Assembly: GCA_947579665.1 (NCBI GenBank)
Contig: OX388350.1
Span: forward strand, 41,449,393-41,513,392
Reading direction: 5' to 3'
Source of the DNA: Sympetrum striolatum
Lineage: Eukaryota; Arthropoda; Insecta; Odonata; Libellulidae
DNA length: 64,000 bases
Below the pieces are notes generated by a model. It searched no databases and was not told the DNA's origin. It saw only the letters and a program-made list of their open reading frames with translations. Numbering within the stretch: the stretch's first letter is position 1; every line of letters starts with the position of its first letter. Shown here one piece after another: positions 15,009 to 26,772 of the stretch. The translations under genes were made by a program, and so were the position numbers.

Positions 15009-18000
15009 ATGGATATGAAGAATAAAGTTGCGTTAGTCACTGGCGGAGCTGCAGGCATTGGTCGTGCCTATTGCGAAGAATTACTTAAGCATGGCGCCAA
15101 AGTTTGTATTAATAATGCTTCATTTATGTAGACATTCCATGATTAAAGAGACCACTTTTTCTTTTTGAAGTACCTGTAAAATATTGCTATGAATATCGTT
15201 TTCTCTTCAGGTTTCAATTTGCGATATCAACGCGGATGCGGGTGAAGAAGTAGTGCAACAGCTATCTGCTAAATATGGGAAGGAAAGTGTCATTTTTTGT
15301 CTTTGCGATGTCACCGATTATCCTCAGTATGAAGGTATATATTATGACCTGTACAATTTAGTTAACAATCGCATTCGTGTTACGTTGAGGATTTTTTTTT
15401 TCGCAGAATCTTTTCAGACAACAATTAATGTTTTTGGAGTACTGGATATTGTCATCAACAATGCTGGAATTATGAACGATCGGTTTTGGGAACTAGAAGT
15501 GGATGTTAATTTGGTATGTTCAAATGATTACTTCTTCTTAAACTTTCCTTGTTGAAGCTGTCGAGCTCCTTTAGACGCTTACTTCTCTTTTTAAACTTAC
15601 ATCCTTTTGAGACTGTTGAGTCCTGATTTAATTTTAGAACACCCTTTTTTAAGTTTGATATTTTCGTAGGAATATTTAGGGTAGAATTAAGTCAAAATTG
15701 CCTATATACTATGTACAAATTGTAATGCATATAGAACTGCATGTAAATGTATTATTAGTATTGTAATTAAACTATTTGCATATTAAAAAAGTATTTCTGT
15801 CAAGTAATACTTGATGTATTACTTGACAGTAATCTGAACATTACTTGATGAGGAAAGTCATCAAGTAATGACATACTGGACAGAAATACTTTAACTACAA
15901 AAATTTTAAATAAAAATATTTCAATAAAATCTATCAATATTTCCATTTGCTAATATTCAAGACTTGGTCAACTGTAGAAATTTATGACTATGTTTCTCAT
16001 TTTTATTTCTTCAGGCAAGTAATTACAATTCTTTGGGCCATATAAACAACAGATTGTTTGAAAATAGTATAATTAGACTTGATGAACATTTTTTTCTTTT
16101 CTCAAATTATACTGAATTGCACCATCGGAGATAGTTGGCATGTTACCACTCATAACAAAAACAAATTTCATAACCTTAAATATATACTGGTGTTGCATTA
16201 GGAGAAATGTCAGATTAATTAATAATGGAAATAAATGCTCAAATCTATATTTAAGCAAATTATCTTGATAATCCTTTTTTGCAGACTTAAACAGACATTA
16301 TTTTGCAGACATTTTCAAAAGCACTGCCCTGAAATCTAATCCATAATTTAGTTTGGATTTTACAAGAGCACTGTAGATTACTCTTTTGAAGGATAATGTA
16401 CACTTAATTCGTATAAAGTAAAGTTAGATAGCTCCCGGATTGTCTTATGGACAGCACATTTGCCTCTGGCAAAAGCGGTCCTGGGTTCGATTCCTGGTGG
16501 GAGCCAATGTGCGAAATGACATGAAGCACTTTTAATAATACTGCAATTAAAGTTAGATAATGTCTTAAATATGAGGAATCAGATGAAACATGGCAATCCC
16601 ATTTCAAAAATTGGTCTTAAATTACTCCCAAAGAGTTTGAATTACAAACTCTTCCAATTTGCATACAATTTCGTGAAATTTTTGTACAATTTATATGATG
16701 GTGGATCAAATGTACATTATCTGGACAAGGAAGATTTCCAATACTATAGCATTTGTTCTGATTGTTAGATTTTTCGCTTAACTCTAGTCTATTGAGCAAA
16801 CGGTTTGAATTACTGCTACACGTCTCCAATGAATATAGTTTCTAGTACTACTTTGTCATCCCTTATGCTTTAAAACACTTAGAATTATATTTCATACAAG
16901 TAAAAGTTGCTTGCATACTGCAAGCATGTTTTGAAGCACTATACTTTGAAAGGACTTAATAAAAATCTTAAAAGAATTACCATGTAATACTTTTGTACAC
17001 ATGCCTGGCTGTAGAATTTCCACCTTCTCGGTAAATGAATCATAAATAATTTTAAATTCCCGCCATAAGTTTAAAATAGTAGGGCTGACTGGTGTCAAAC
17101 GCAGGACCTTTTGCAAAATGTGATTACATATAATGCCCTGGTAGAAATAAAACCTATCAAATTCCAATTTTGAATTTGATATCAAACTGGGAAGATCCTA
17201 AAATAAGACTTTGATATCCCCATTAGAAATGCATTGAGAAATGTAAATAACTCTCTGGGTATGAAACAAGGACCATCAGCGTAATGTTAAACAGCATACA
17301 TAAAATATAATCATGATCTCAATCTACATGCAGAGTTTCAAGTTTCCATCTTATCGGGAAGGAATTCAAAATCTTAAATATCACCACAATGCATTTTAAA
17401 TTGGAGAATATTTGCCCTGACCTAGCGTCGAACCAAGGTTAGTCTTCAAACATTTCTTATTTAATTTTCGTCGGATATGCAAGGTTTCCAGCAATCCCTT
17501 GAATTTCAACCCTCTAATTTGCCCTTGTGAGTGCCTCAAAGTGCCTCAAAATTTTTTTTTTCCTTATGGAAAAAATCGGGACTTCAGGGCTTTCTGGCAT
17601 CAAACCCATGACACAGCATGCAGAAAATCACAATTTTTCCAGCAGTTACACATTTTGGCCAGTATGTCATAAACGTATCATCATGGCTACAATGGTATTA
17701 TAGCTACTGACTCATGTATATTGAATTTATATGAACTGTTTCATGTTGAATGCCTTCAATTCTCAGATCTGATTGTGAGCTCAACTTATTGGGACTATTA
17801 CTACTTACAGCATTCTTGCGATGCTGATGAATTTACTGTCATGATATGCTAGCATTCTCATTCCATTGTTGATTTGTTATGGTAGCAATATAAATAAAGG
17901 ATAAATATACAGTATCAAACTACTGCACCATGTTATACAAATAATATATCTTAATTCATCAGTTTAATTGCTGCATGCTTACTGAAAATTGAGTTTTGGA

Positions 18001-20469
18001 TGTTATAGACTTTGGGAAGATTTTTTATTAATGTAAATTTTATCATCATGGAGTGTGAGAGAAACTAATTTAATAAAAAATTATTTTCTGTGTCAATCTT
18101 AATTTTATGGGATCAACTACCCTGTATGCATATTTTTCAATAATTAAGGCACATTCTCTCTAAGTATAATTGATCTAACCAGCTGCAAAATTTCAATAAT
18201 AAAAGTTTCTTTGTGGAAATAGTTCCAAAGTAATCCCTTATCTTTTATATTTGACTGATCAGTTGATGGTAAATGGGGGTATAAATCTGCATAGATATTT
18301 TACTATATTCTGGCATTTTGCTTTTAGAATGGTGTCATTCGAGGTACTTTGCTGGCTTTAAAGTTTATGGGGAAGGACCGCAATGCATCCGGGAGAGGTG
18401 GAATTGTGATCGTAACTGGGTCTAATGTTGGAATCAGGCCATATGTTAGTGTTCCAATATACACAGCTACCAAACATGCACTTATTGGTCTGACACGCTC
18501 ATTTGGGGTAAGTATCCTAGTTGAAAATATTTGATTGGTTGGTGTAATTTGTTCCCTCCAATTTAGATGGTTGCTCTGATTTATATTTGATGTATTAACT
18601 CTCCATAGAACATAGGATTTTGTATACAACTAGTGATAAGAAGTCATGGTTAGTCCGAATTTTGGTTTATTTGACTTCTTAAGACCAGGATTATGTAACT
18701 TTACATCACAAACTTTTCTTAAACTGGCAGTTGATGTTCAAGTCTGTTGACAGTCATAACTCGTATTTCCTCACTAGACAAGTATTAAATTGTTTCTTAG
18801 AAATGTGAAAACTAGATTTCCTTACTTAAGTCAAGCCTCTAACAATTCTATACTATATTTTCTTTCTTTGGAATCTCATTATGTCACTCAAATGAAACAT
18901 GAATTGTCCTTATATTTGCTGCTAAATTCCCGTATTGGTTTTTATTCTTCTATTGTTTAAATTTCCTTAAATATACTGTTGTAAAGTGTGCATGTAAAAA
19001 GCTCAAGTTAACCTCTAAATCTAGGAGTAAGCTCTCCCCTTTTTTCTTTTGATGTTTTGTTTGAATAAGTGAAGAAAAAGCACCATGAAATGCTGGCAAA
19101 GGCTGCATTCATTGTAAAAAAATAGTACAGTTCGTACTCAAGTAAATCTTCAAAAAAATTAATGTTAATACAAAAAAAATGTGTAACAAATGGAAATGGC
19201 TTCATTTAAAGATTGTTCAGGGAAATTTTTTATTTATCATTTAAGAAGTAAATTTGTATTTTTCACTCTTTTCTCCTTATTTAAATGATATCGGCTTTGT
19301 CTTCCAATCCATATCTAAAAAGTGTAAGCTTTGGTCTGTAAATGAAAACCCCCCTGAATTTCATTTCTACTATTCTTAAATATTTTATATTGGATGAGCA
19401 ACATTTTTGCATATGGTGATCAACAAACTGTTTTTGCAGGATGCATATCATGTAAATCTTACTGGGGTGAAAGTGATTGCCCTGTGTCCAGGTGCTACTG
19501 AGACGGCTCTAGTCTCTGATGTTAAAAAGCAGTTACTTTCCTCGGAGTACGAAAAGGCTTGGCAAAGGGATACTGCTTCTTCAGTTGTACAAAAGTAAGT
19601 TCTAAAGATGTACTACATAATTGTTTTAAATTAATTTATAAAATTTGACACAATCTCCTGATGGATTTAGATATTTTCCTATATCTTTACATGTACTTCC
19701 TTGTTGTTTAGCTTTAGTAAATCCTCTGTTAATTGAACCCTGTTAACTCTATCTGTGAAAATTTAGTCTAGTGAGTGACTTTTGGTTCTTTTACTAGGAT
19801 TCTTCAAGTTCACACACATACATGAACCTACCTTTTAGGTTCATGTATGTTTTTGGGTTTGGGTTAAGTTCTTGTGCAGAAAATGTTAATGAAAAAATCC
19901 CCCTTCAATGCCATCTCCTTCACCTTTTCATAGCTTACCCCATCCTTTTAATCATTCAACATTGTTTGTCTTTGTCTTCTCATATTTTATTTTCTCCTTG
20001 AATTTTGCCCTCAACTACAGATTTTAGGAGCCCCTTCCCTCTCAATATTTGACCCACCCATTTCCTCTGTTGATGCTTAATCACTTCTATTAAGCTCCTC
20101 TCCTCCTATCAAAGGAAAAAATCACAGAATAATATATAAGTTAAAAAAGCCCGCTCTCGATAGGTTTACGAAAATTACAAAGTGCACCATTTGGGTAAGT
20201 AGAGTCGCGCTTACACCCTGGTCTTTTCCTGATTCCTTTCTCAAGTTCACATAGATGTGATTATTTTGTGACATATTTTAAGTGTAACAAGTTTATATGT
20301 TGTCTTGCAGAAGTCAATACTACATAGCTATATGTGTTGTAATAACTTTTACAGACCAGAGCATGTGGCTAAGGCATTGATCCACGTCATCCAAAAAGGT
20401 AGCAGCGGCTCAGTGTGGGCAGTGGACAATGGTCAACCCCCCAGGGAAGTTACCTTTCATTCTTCATAA
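15009..20469 (+). CDS. 15-hydroxyprostaglandin dehydrogenase-like short-chain dehydrogenase
   Basis: A classical SDR, probably NAD-dependent, oxidising an alcohol; the true insect substrate cannot be read from sequence. Six exons: 15009-15101, 15211-15334, 15407-15513, 18328-18507, 19440-19594 and 20355-20469, giving 774 bases and 257 aa, close to the usual length. Cofactor motif TGGAAGIG is at residues 11-18, with D36 at the end of strand 2 favouring NAD over NADP. NNAG is at 90-93. The catalytic set is S140, Y153 and K157 (YTATK), with the usual 13-residue Ser-Tyr spacing. CPG is at 184-186. Resemblance to HPGD is clear over the whole length, but insects carry several paralogues of this type, so I give no symbol. 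Intron 3 (2.8 kb) holds a palindrome and a SINE. Confidence 0.92.
15791..15889. repeat. Nested palindrome: outer arms enclosing two perfect hairpins
   Basis: Inside intron 3 of the dehydrogenase. Outer 11-bp arms GTATTTCTGTC (15791-15801) and GACAGAAATAC (15879-15889) are perfect inverted copies. Between them lie a 14-bp perfect stem (15797-15810 with 15816-15829, 5-base loop) and a 13-bp perfect stem (15839-15851 with 15858-15870, 6-base loop). The motif TCAAGTAAT and its complement occur four times. The outer arms and the first stem overlap, so the two folds compete. Confidence 0.8.
16431..16547 (+). mobile_element. tRNA-derived SINE, family A copy 1, with 12-bp target duplication
   Basis: A 117-bp element flanked by perfect 12-bp direct repeats TAAAGTTAGATA at 16419-16430 and 16548-16559. 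Its head is tRNA-like: GCTCCC at the 5' side can pair with GGGAGC downstream, and GGTTCGATTCC matches the RNA polymerase III B box. The tail is unrelated to tRNA. The D arm and anticodon arm do not fold as a working tRNA. A related copy in opposite orientation is at 56495-56626. Confidence 0.8.
19816..19850. repeat. Perfect 15-bp hairpin
   Basis: In intron 5 of the dehydrogenase. Bases 19816-19830 and 19836-19850 are perfect inverted copies around a 5-base loop (CCTTT). No poly-U run or other sign of a terminator follows that would matter in a eukaryote. It may be a relic of a small inverted-repeat element. Confidence 0.7.
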
Positions 20470-22235
20470 TTATCAGGCACATAAACGCACACCTGCTATA
20501 GGATAGTGTTCATGAATATACAAATCTTATTGGCTCTTAAGTATTTAAGGCAGCTGGAACAATATTGGTAAAGAAATGTATTACTATAACTGCTTAATGT
20601 TCTTGAATGTTGGTACTGATTGTGTCAAAGCTAGAGCTGACGAATCCTAGTCCACATTGCATTTACTAAGATATGATGCAACTTATCTACCTAAGAATCT
20701 TTAAGCGAATTCTGTGCTTTTTTGAAAGCAAATACGTATCAGTATCTGAGAGAGGGAACAAAACAGTATTGTTAATGAATTTTTTCCTCAATTTTTTGGA
20801 TTTCAATCTTACTTTAACTACTGTCGAATGACTCGGTCAATAACCTCTGACTCCAATACACAATGCTCTTTTCAAATGTTTTGTAAGCCAATGCTATTAG
20901 AGTGTACATGAAATGTTGTTGGAAGCTTAGAAAGAACTTTGAATGATAGCTATTTAGATTGATGTTAAGTACTTATTTGTTGGTAGAAGCATTGATTGTA
21001 GCTTGAGAAATGGTGTGGTTAATATGAGGTTAAGTTTTGAATGATTATTCATATTTGTTTTTGCTAGCTATGAATTACTTTTTGTGAAAAAGTTTCTACT
21101 TATCTAGTATATATAATATGGTTAGTAGTTGATAGTGTATTTAAAAATTTTGAGAGGCAGTCTGGTTTTTGAGAAAGATTTAATGTACTTATGTCATACC
21201 CCTGCCTTTTGTTATACAATTTATATGAAAAGGTTTTCTGGAATTTATATATACATATAATATTATTTGATGTTTAAAGAGTATTTTGATATAGTTTTAT
21301 CAAAGAATATTATTTCAAGAGTTGCATTGCATCATGTTCGCATGTATAAGAAAGGTGTAAGCATATTGCTTTGTTATCTGTAGTACTTTTATAAAGTATA
21401 TATATGTGATGATATTTTCCAGCAATTGCTTGTTTCAGGGTAGATATATATTTGAGACTGATTTTTGAAAGATTTTATTTATTTATATTTTATGGTTGAG
21501 TTGTGAACAAAGTAAATTTTGATGATAATTCTTTAAACCAAATGTAAGATTTAATAAAGTGAAATATTTGTTGTCCAGCACAAATTTTAGGCAGCTGTGT
21601 AATTCTTGTCACTTTGAAAGGGGGATGTCTAAATGCACAAGGTCCATGTTTCAATGTGCAAATAGCCATGTTGTATGCACTGTGAATGGCCAAAAAGAAT
21701 GATATACTTATATAATATTTACGCTTGCAAAATGATTAATAATAGACTGCGATTGCCCTTGTGTAATCTTCATACAATGTACAAATTGGACCTATACTAT
21801 CTACATTATCTTTAGACATCTTTAATAATACTACAATCACAGATGCATGAATGTAGATCGTATGCATCGCTAATGTTGTTTTACCTATAATTTTATGAGT
21901 GTAATATATTATTACATAAGCTAAGTTACGTCACAACAATGGTTTGATACTTATGTCCACAATATATTCAAGGATGATTCAATTTTCAATATCAGTACAA
22001 TTGATCTCTTAGTAAGTAGATTGAACTGAAGAGAGGATGACTTCACTCAATACACATCATCATACCCACAAATTTTCTAGTCACTAATTTTTTAATGTTT
22101 ATGGAAAGAATTTATTGATTCTGTCGTACTTATCATTACGATGAAAAGTCCAATTTTCTATGCCATCAAGTTACTTCCATTTGTATTGCCGATTCATAAA
22201 TGTTAAGATTTCAATAAAGTGCCACATGAAGAGAA
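20470..22235 (+). other. 3' UTR of the HPGD-like gene with two poly(A) signals
   Basis: AT-rich sequence after the stop codon without another gene. AATAAA occurs at 21553-21558 and at 22213-22218. The second is followed within about 20-30 bases by a TG-rich stretch (TGTTGTTGTTTT), as expected of a cleavage site. The 3' UTR would therefore be about 1.1 or 1.75 kb. Confidence 0.5.
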
Positions 22236-22426
22236 TGTTGTTGTTTTATTCCTCTTAGAAGACATCACCCTGAATGAATTCCATTACCAAATACACCCAA
22301 ATCAATTCCATGTTTTATTTTCCTTCCTCAGCATTAACATGTTAAGAGTAATTTATCCTTTTTGTTGTGGATTTTAATTATATCATTTTGGTTCTTTAAA
22401 GTGTTAGTGTATAATTTTTTTCCCTA

Positions 22427-22660
22427 TTAACCCTCGAGCACTTGCGCTGGCGCACTCAGTGCTTCAGTGTATACATTTTCATTCGTAACTTTTTTATCTT
22501 TCATTGTAATCATTCTGTCCCTCAAGTCTTCCTACAATAATGTTATCTATGTACCATCCGAGTTTCACAGAAATTGGGTTCAAATTACAGCAACAAAAAA
22601 ACACTTTTGAAGCTCATGTGGCGCTGGTGCACCCTGTGCCCAGGTTCAGCTGAATATTTT
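22427..22660. mobile_element. Possible piggyBac-like element end or MITE (partial)
   Basis: TTAA at 22427-22430 is directly followed by CCCTCGAGCACTTGCGCTGG. piggyBac-superfamily elements insert at TTAA and begin with CCY. A related block, GCGCTGGTGCACCC, recurs at about 22621-22634. I could not find the opposite end reading into TTAA, so this may be a truncated copy or a chance match. Confidence 0.3.
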
Positions 22661-23099
22661 AATGCAAAGAGGAGTAATTTTTTTGTGATAATAAGAACAT
22701 TTCTGTGTAATAATAAATGAATGTGAACTGTGAAGGTTTGTGCACAACTTTATACATAAGTCATTTCCTTGAAGGTTTCAAGCGTTTAAAAATGTTAAAG
22801 CATGGTTTGCATAGATTGATGGAAATCATCTGATTTGAAGAAAATATTAAAAAAATAATCACTGACACGAATCATTGAGACGAAATTACTTATTATTAAT
22901 AAAAACTTCCCAAAGAAACTTAGAAAAACTAAAGTCATCAGCAGCTATAAATGATTTAATAAATCAGTTTGCCGAAAAAAAAGGCAAGGAGAGTGTATAT
23001 TTAATTTGAATTGTTGGTAAAAATTTTGGAAAAGTGACAGATAGATAATTATGATGAATAAATATTTCTTTTAATTTAAATGCAAACATTTTTTTTCTT

Positions 23100-23179
23100 T
23101 TGTGAGAAATCTTTACCCTTCCTAAGGGCCCCCAAACAAATTTTTATGCGGGGCCCCGCCAAGGCACGCTACGCCACTG
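23100..23179. mobile_element. Truncated hAT-like element end
   Basis: The segment ends in GGCACGCTACGCCACTG. Its complement starts CAGTGGCGTAGCGTGCC, which resembles the short terminal inverted repeats of hAT transposons (CAG start, GTGGCGTA). A GC-rich patch (GGGGCCCCGCC) precedes it. The partner end and a target duplication are not visible, so the left limit is arbitrary. Confidence 0.35.
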
Positions 23180-23522
23180 ATGCCCGATATCGTAAAAAAT
23201 ATCATCTCTAATTCCTTGCGCAATACCCTGAAATACGACTCGGCGCTTTTATAAAATTATGTTCCATAAAATGTTGTCTCAAAGTTGAGGTAAAATTTCA
23301 TTATCATTATTAAGGGAGTTATTCAATTTCTCCCAAACAGCACCAAAGTGAAATTTTACCAAATTTGAAAAGGAAGATAGCATTTATGGATAATTATCGT
23401 ATCAATAAAACGCCAGGATGAAGTTGAGGGTTATGCTAACTAGGTAATCAGTCATTGAAGATTATGCCAACATATTCTGTTTTATATTTTAATCGTATCT
23501 CCCAGATTTATACACTCCACAG

Positions 23523-23771
23523 CAGGGACGGCTCCAGGGGGGTGGTCCTGGGGGTCCGGACCCCCCCCCGAAATATCACTTGTGCCTATTTTTTGAAAAT
23601 GAAACTCAAATAACGCAAATAAACACACAATTTAGTAAGCTATCACTAGTGAAAATATTCGAATTTGTCTAACACAATTCTAACGTTACGTTTTGTGAAA
23701 GCCGAAATGTCTTTTATTTTAAAATTTTTTGATCGGACCCCCCCCGAAATTTTTTTCTAGATCCGTTCCTG
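23523..23771. mobile_element. 249-bp hAT-type MITE with perfect 8-bp target duplication
   Basis: Direct repeats CTCCACAG lie on both sides (23515-23522 and 23772-23779). An 8-bp duplication is the hallmark of hAT transposition. The ends begin CAGGGACGG and finish CCGTTCCTG, imperfect terminal inverted repeats that start with CAG as in hAT. Subterminal copies of GGACCCCCCCCGAAAT (near 23560) and GGACCCCCCCGAAAT (near 23737) are present. There is no coding capacity, so it must have been moved by a transposase from elsewhere. Confidence 0.85.
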
Positions 23772-25254
23772 CTCCACAGGAAAATATACTTACGAAAATA
23801 AAATAGTTGAAATTTATTGCACTGCTGGGAAAGTAGACTATTTTGCTAGTTAATAACATTAATTTCTAAGAAATCTGTTTGCTGAGGAGGTCAATTTTTT
23901 TATTACTATCGGTCTCCGACTTATAGGTTATCATAAAGCTGCAATTCATTTATCAGAGTCATGACGTATATTTACTTTTATTGGATAACTTCAGAAAATG
24001 ACATTCCTAAAGCTACTTCATAGCGCTTCAGAATCAAATATTGTGTACTCGAGTTATAAACGTTATTTAGCTATTTTATGCGTTATTTTTAAACACTGAA
24101 AACTGTATTTCATACATAAGTTTACGTTCGTGTCATTTTTTTATAATACTTATACTATGATTTGCCAAAGCTCCAGAAAAACTACACGATTATATCCTCA
24201 GGACCTAAGATAAGAAAGCTTAGACCTAAAATATTAATTTACAGCGAAAATTGTTCTCAATTGAACGGAATAATGGGCTTCTGCGATTTTAAGAATATCT
24301 CTCTAACCTTTTCCAAGCTCTAAACCCACAGATTACCCCGCAAGCCCAAAATAATCGCATTTTTCCATGAGGACATAAGAACAAAAGGGTCCCGAAAATG
24401 AGGGTAAAGGCTTTTTCAGAAGTTAAAAGTAAACTAAAGAATCGAAAAAACAAAATTCCAAAGTTTCGTGGAAAAATCTCCACCCATACAGCCGTAATAG
24501 GGCATCAAAAATCGTAATTTTTAGCAGAGTTCCCAACTTTTTTTCTCCCACGGTGGGGTATTATCATCATATTATGGGTAGGCGGTCGATTTAAATCTTC
24601 AAAAAGTGATTTCGCGTAGTGTGTACAATGCAAAAGCATGGAAACGTCTATTTCAGTGATCTTTATTTTCGTATTAAGTTAATATTCCAGAAGATAGGAA
24701 TTTATTATGATATTTGGATTATATTTATGTATAAATAAAGATAATTGTCAATTATTATTTGCATTTATTTTATGGTTTTACATAAAACCCAAATCAATGA
24801 TAAATTATTTACTCAAATTATGAGATCTCATTATCAGTACAAAGCAATGTTAAGCAAAAGACTTTCTTAATAATTAATTAGAGATATCATGTTGAATGTA
24901 TTATGAAATTACAAGATTGGCATTTGATTAATCAAAGGAAACTCTAGAATAATGTTACAATCGCTAAAAATAGGGGCTTCTTTTGTTATATGATGTACCT
25001 ACAGAGAGATGAATAACAATAAGAACATCCAGTATGAACTTGGCGAAGCCAACTCTAACCAAATCAGCACTGTTTTTATCTCCTATATTCCCACTGATCC
25101 TGGATCAGACGATTTGGTGCCAAGTTTCGTATGAAAACAAATCCCATGGCTGGATGCCAATATGATGGGAACTCGATTAAAAATTACGGCGCTGACTAGA
25201 GGGGTCATCGCCGAAAAGAAACAAGAGTTGAGGTGATAAGATATACGGAGGGAT

Positions 25255-25330
25255 AAATAATAATAAATCAATAACAGTAAATAAATTATTTGGGCGAGAT
25301 TGAGACTTAGAAGTATCTTCTTCCATCTCT
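25255..25330 (-). mobile_element. LINE 3'-end relic (copy 1)
   Basis: A plus-strand stretch containing GGGCGAGATTGAGACT and then TCTTCTT, preceded by AAT-rich sequence. The same arrangement occurs at 35309-35380. Read on the minus strand, it is a conserved 3' end followed by an ATT-type repeat tail, as in many non-LTR retrotransposons. Confidence 0.45.
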
Positions 25331-25599
25331 CATATAACACAACCAAAATAAAAACAAAAACCCATAGGATAAAGGGTAGAGTGAAACTAGTGAGACATTT
25401 CTAATCAAAGCTCCCTGAAGCATTTTTGCTGAGGAAGTGTGAGGTGAGAAGTGGAAAATAAATGCATGAATTAGGAGATGATAATTTTTGAATTACATAA
25501 TTTTCTGCCATTTGAAGAGATAACACGTCTCAGATTATTATTGGACTTTGTCTCTCACGACAATTGACGAATGGGAGGTATGCCTCCAGCATGACAAAC

Positions 25600-25746
25600 A
25601 TAGAAACATGGCACTCTTTATAACGATACTTCAGAAATGAATGCTCGTTGTAATGGACGTAGACCCTATATTTTTTGCAGTGAGACGGAAAACGACCAAT
25701 AAATCACTCACTATAGCACAACTCTCGTTATAACGGACTTCTACTG
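25600..25746 (-). mobile_element. Possible pogo/Tigger-like element terminus
   Basis: Read on the minus strand from 25746 the sequence starts CAGTAGAAGTCCGTTATAAC, followed on the plus strand by TA (25747-25748). A CAGTAGAA start, internal CGTTATAACG blocks repeated inside (near 25617 and 25653), and a TA flank resemble pogo/Tigger-type elements. The other end was not found. Tentative. Confidence 0.35.
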
Positions 25747-26772
25747 TATCACTTGATTATTCAAAGTGTAAAGGCCATAGACTATATATATTAATAAACT
25801 TAGGATTTACCTTAAACCAACAATGAAACATTTTTTTCACTTAGGAAAACAAAATTTATTCACGTGAAAACCAGTCAAAAAATTTGTGAAGGTTTCTGTA
25901 ACACAATGAATGCAATGTTATAAATAATCCCATGGTTAGGAATTGTGCATTGCAAATAGGTGAAGAAACATTGATAATTTTTTTGCTATAAAATATAACG
26001 CAAATGCCAAACCTGCAAAATTTTTTCTAAACCCAAAAATAGATAAATTTTCATGTTTTGGCACAGTATTTCTGAGCAATAAAATATAATTTACAACTGA
26101 CTAAGACATTACTTTTGAGAGAAAAATTCAATCTTGAAAGTTACCAGCTTTTATTTGCTGAATTTTAGGAGTTTATCTTACTCGAATTATCATTGCAGAA
26201 ACTCCGCTATATTTTTCAACTATTGATTAATCCATTTTAACAATTCACTTCAGTTCGACAGATATAATTACACAACAATTTCAACAGTTTTGCTAGTGGA
26301 TTAGAGGTAAAAAATGTCAGTATAACTATGATAAATCAACTGTTATTGTTGTAATAAATTGCCTCCATTTCATTGCCATTTTAAAAAGTTATTCTAAATC
26401 AAGTTGCAAAGAAATAATCCAATCCTTCCAATAGGTTGAAAAATAAAATTTTCAGTTAATCTTTCCTTCTACAACAACCTCACCCATTCAATCTCTTCCA
26501 GCTTAACATGAAAGAAATTTCATAAATAAAAAACTCAATCATCCAATGGAAAAATTGCACAATACAGTAAAAAATATTTTCCATAATATATGAAAAACAT
26601 GTCTAAGGATAGACAATAAATTCTTGATGTGTCATAGAGATCTATTTAAACCTCAAACAAGGCATAATGCTAATGACTGCTAATTGAAGAATCAATTTAA
26701 AGTCACTGTCTAGCTGTTAATTAATAAAATCACAATTTCAAGCAACCATGAGCATTCCTAATAATATTCTAA

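Larger units (their letters stand above)
22236..26772. other. Gene-poor intergenic stretch with transposon debris
   Basis: No protein-coding exon recognised on either strand over 4.5 kb. The stretch contains the DNA-transposon and LINE relics listed separately (22427, 23100, 23523, 25255, 25600). The right end must contain the 3' UTR of the RBIS-like gene. Short open frames here lack conserved motifs. Confidence 0.6.

Noticed and set aside
24524..24560. hAT-like end CAGAGTTCCCAACTTTTTT
   Set aside because: Resembles a common hAT terminus but neither the partner end nor a duplication was seen; too weak to list as an element.
25083..25346. Minus-strand frame of 87 codons
   Set aside because: Hydrophobic by AT-richness and overlapping the LINE 3'-end relic; no motif.
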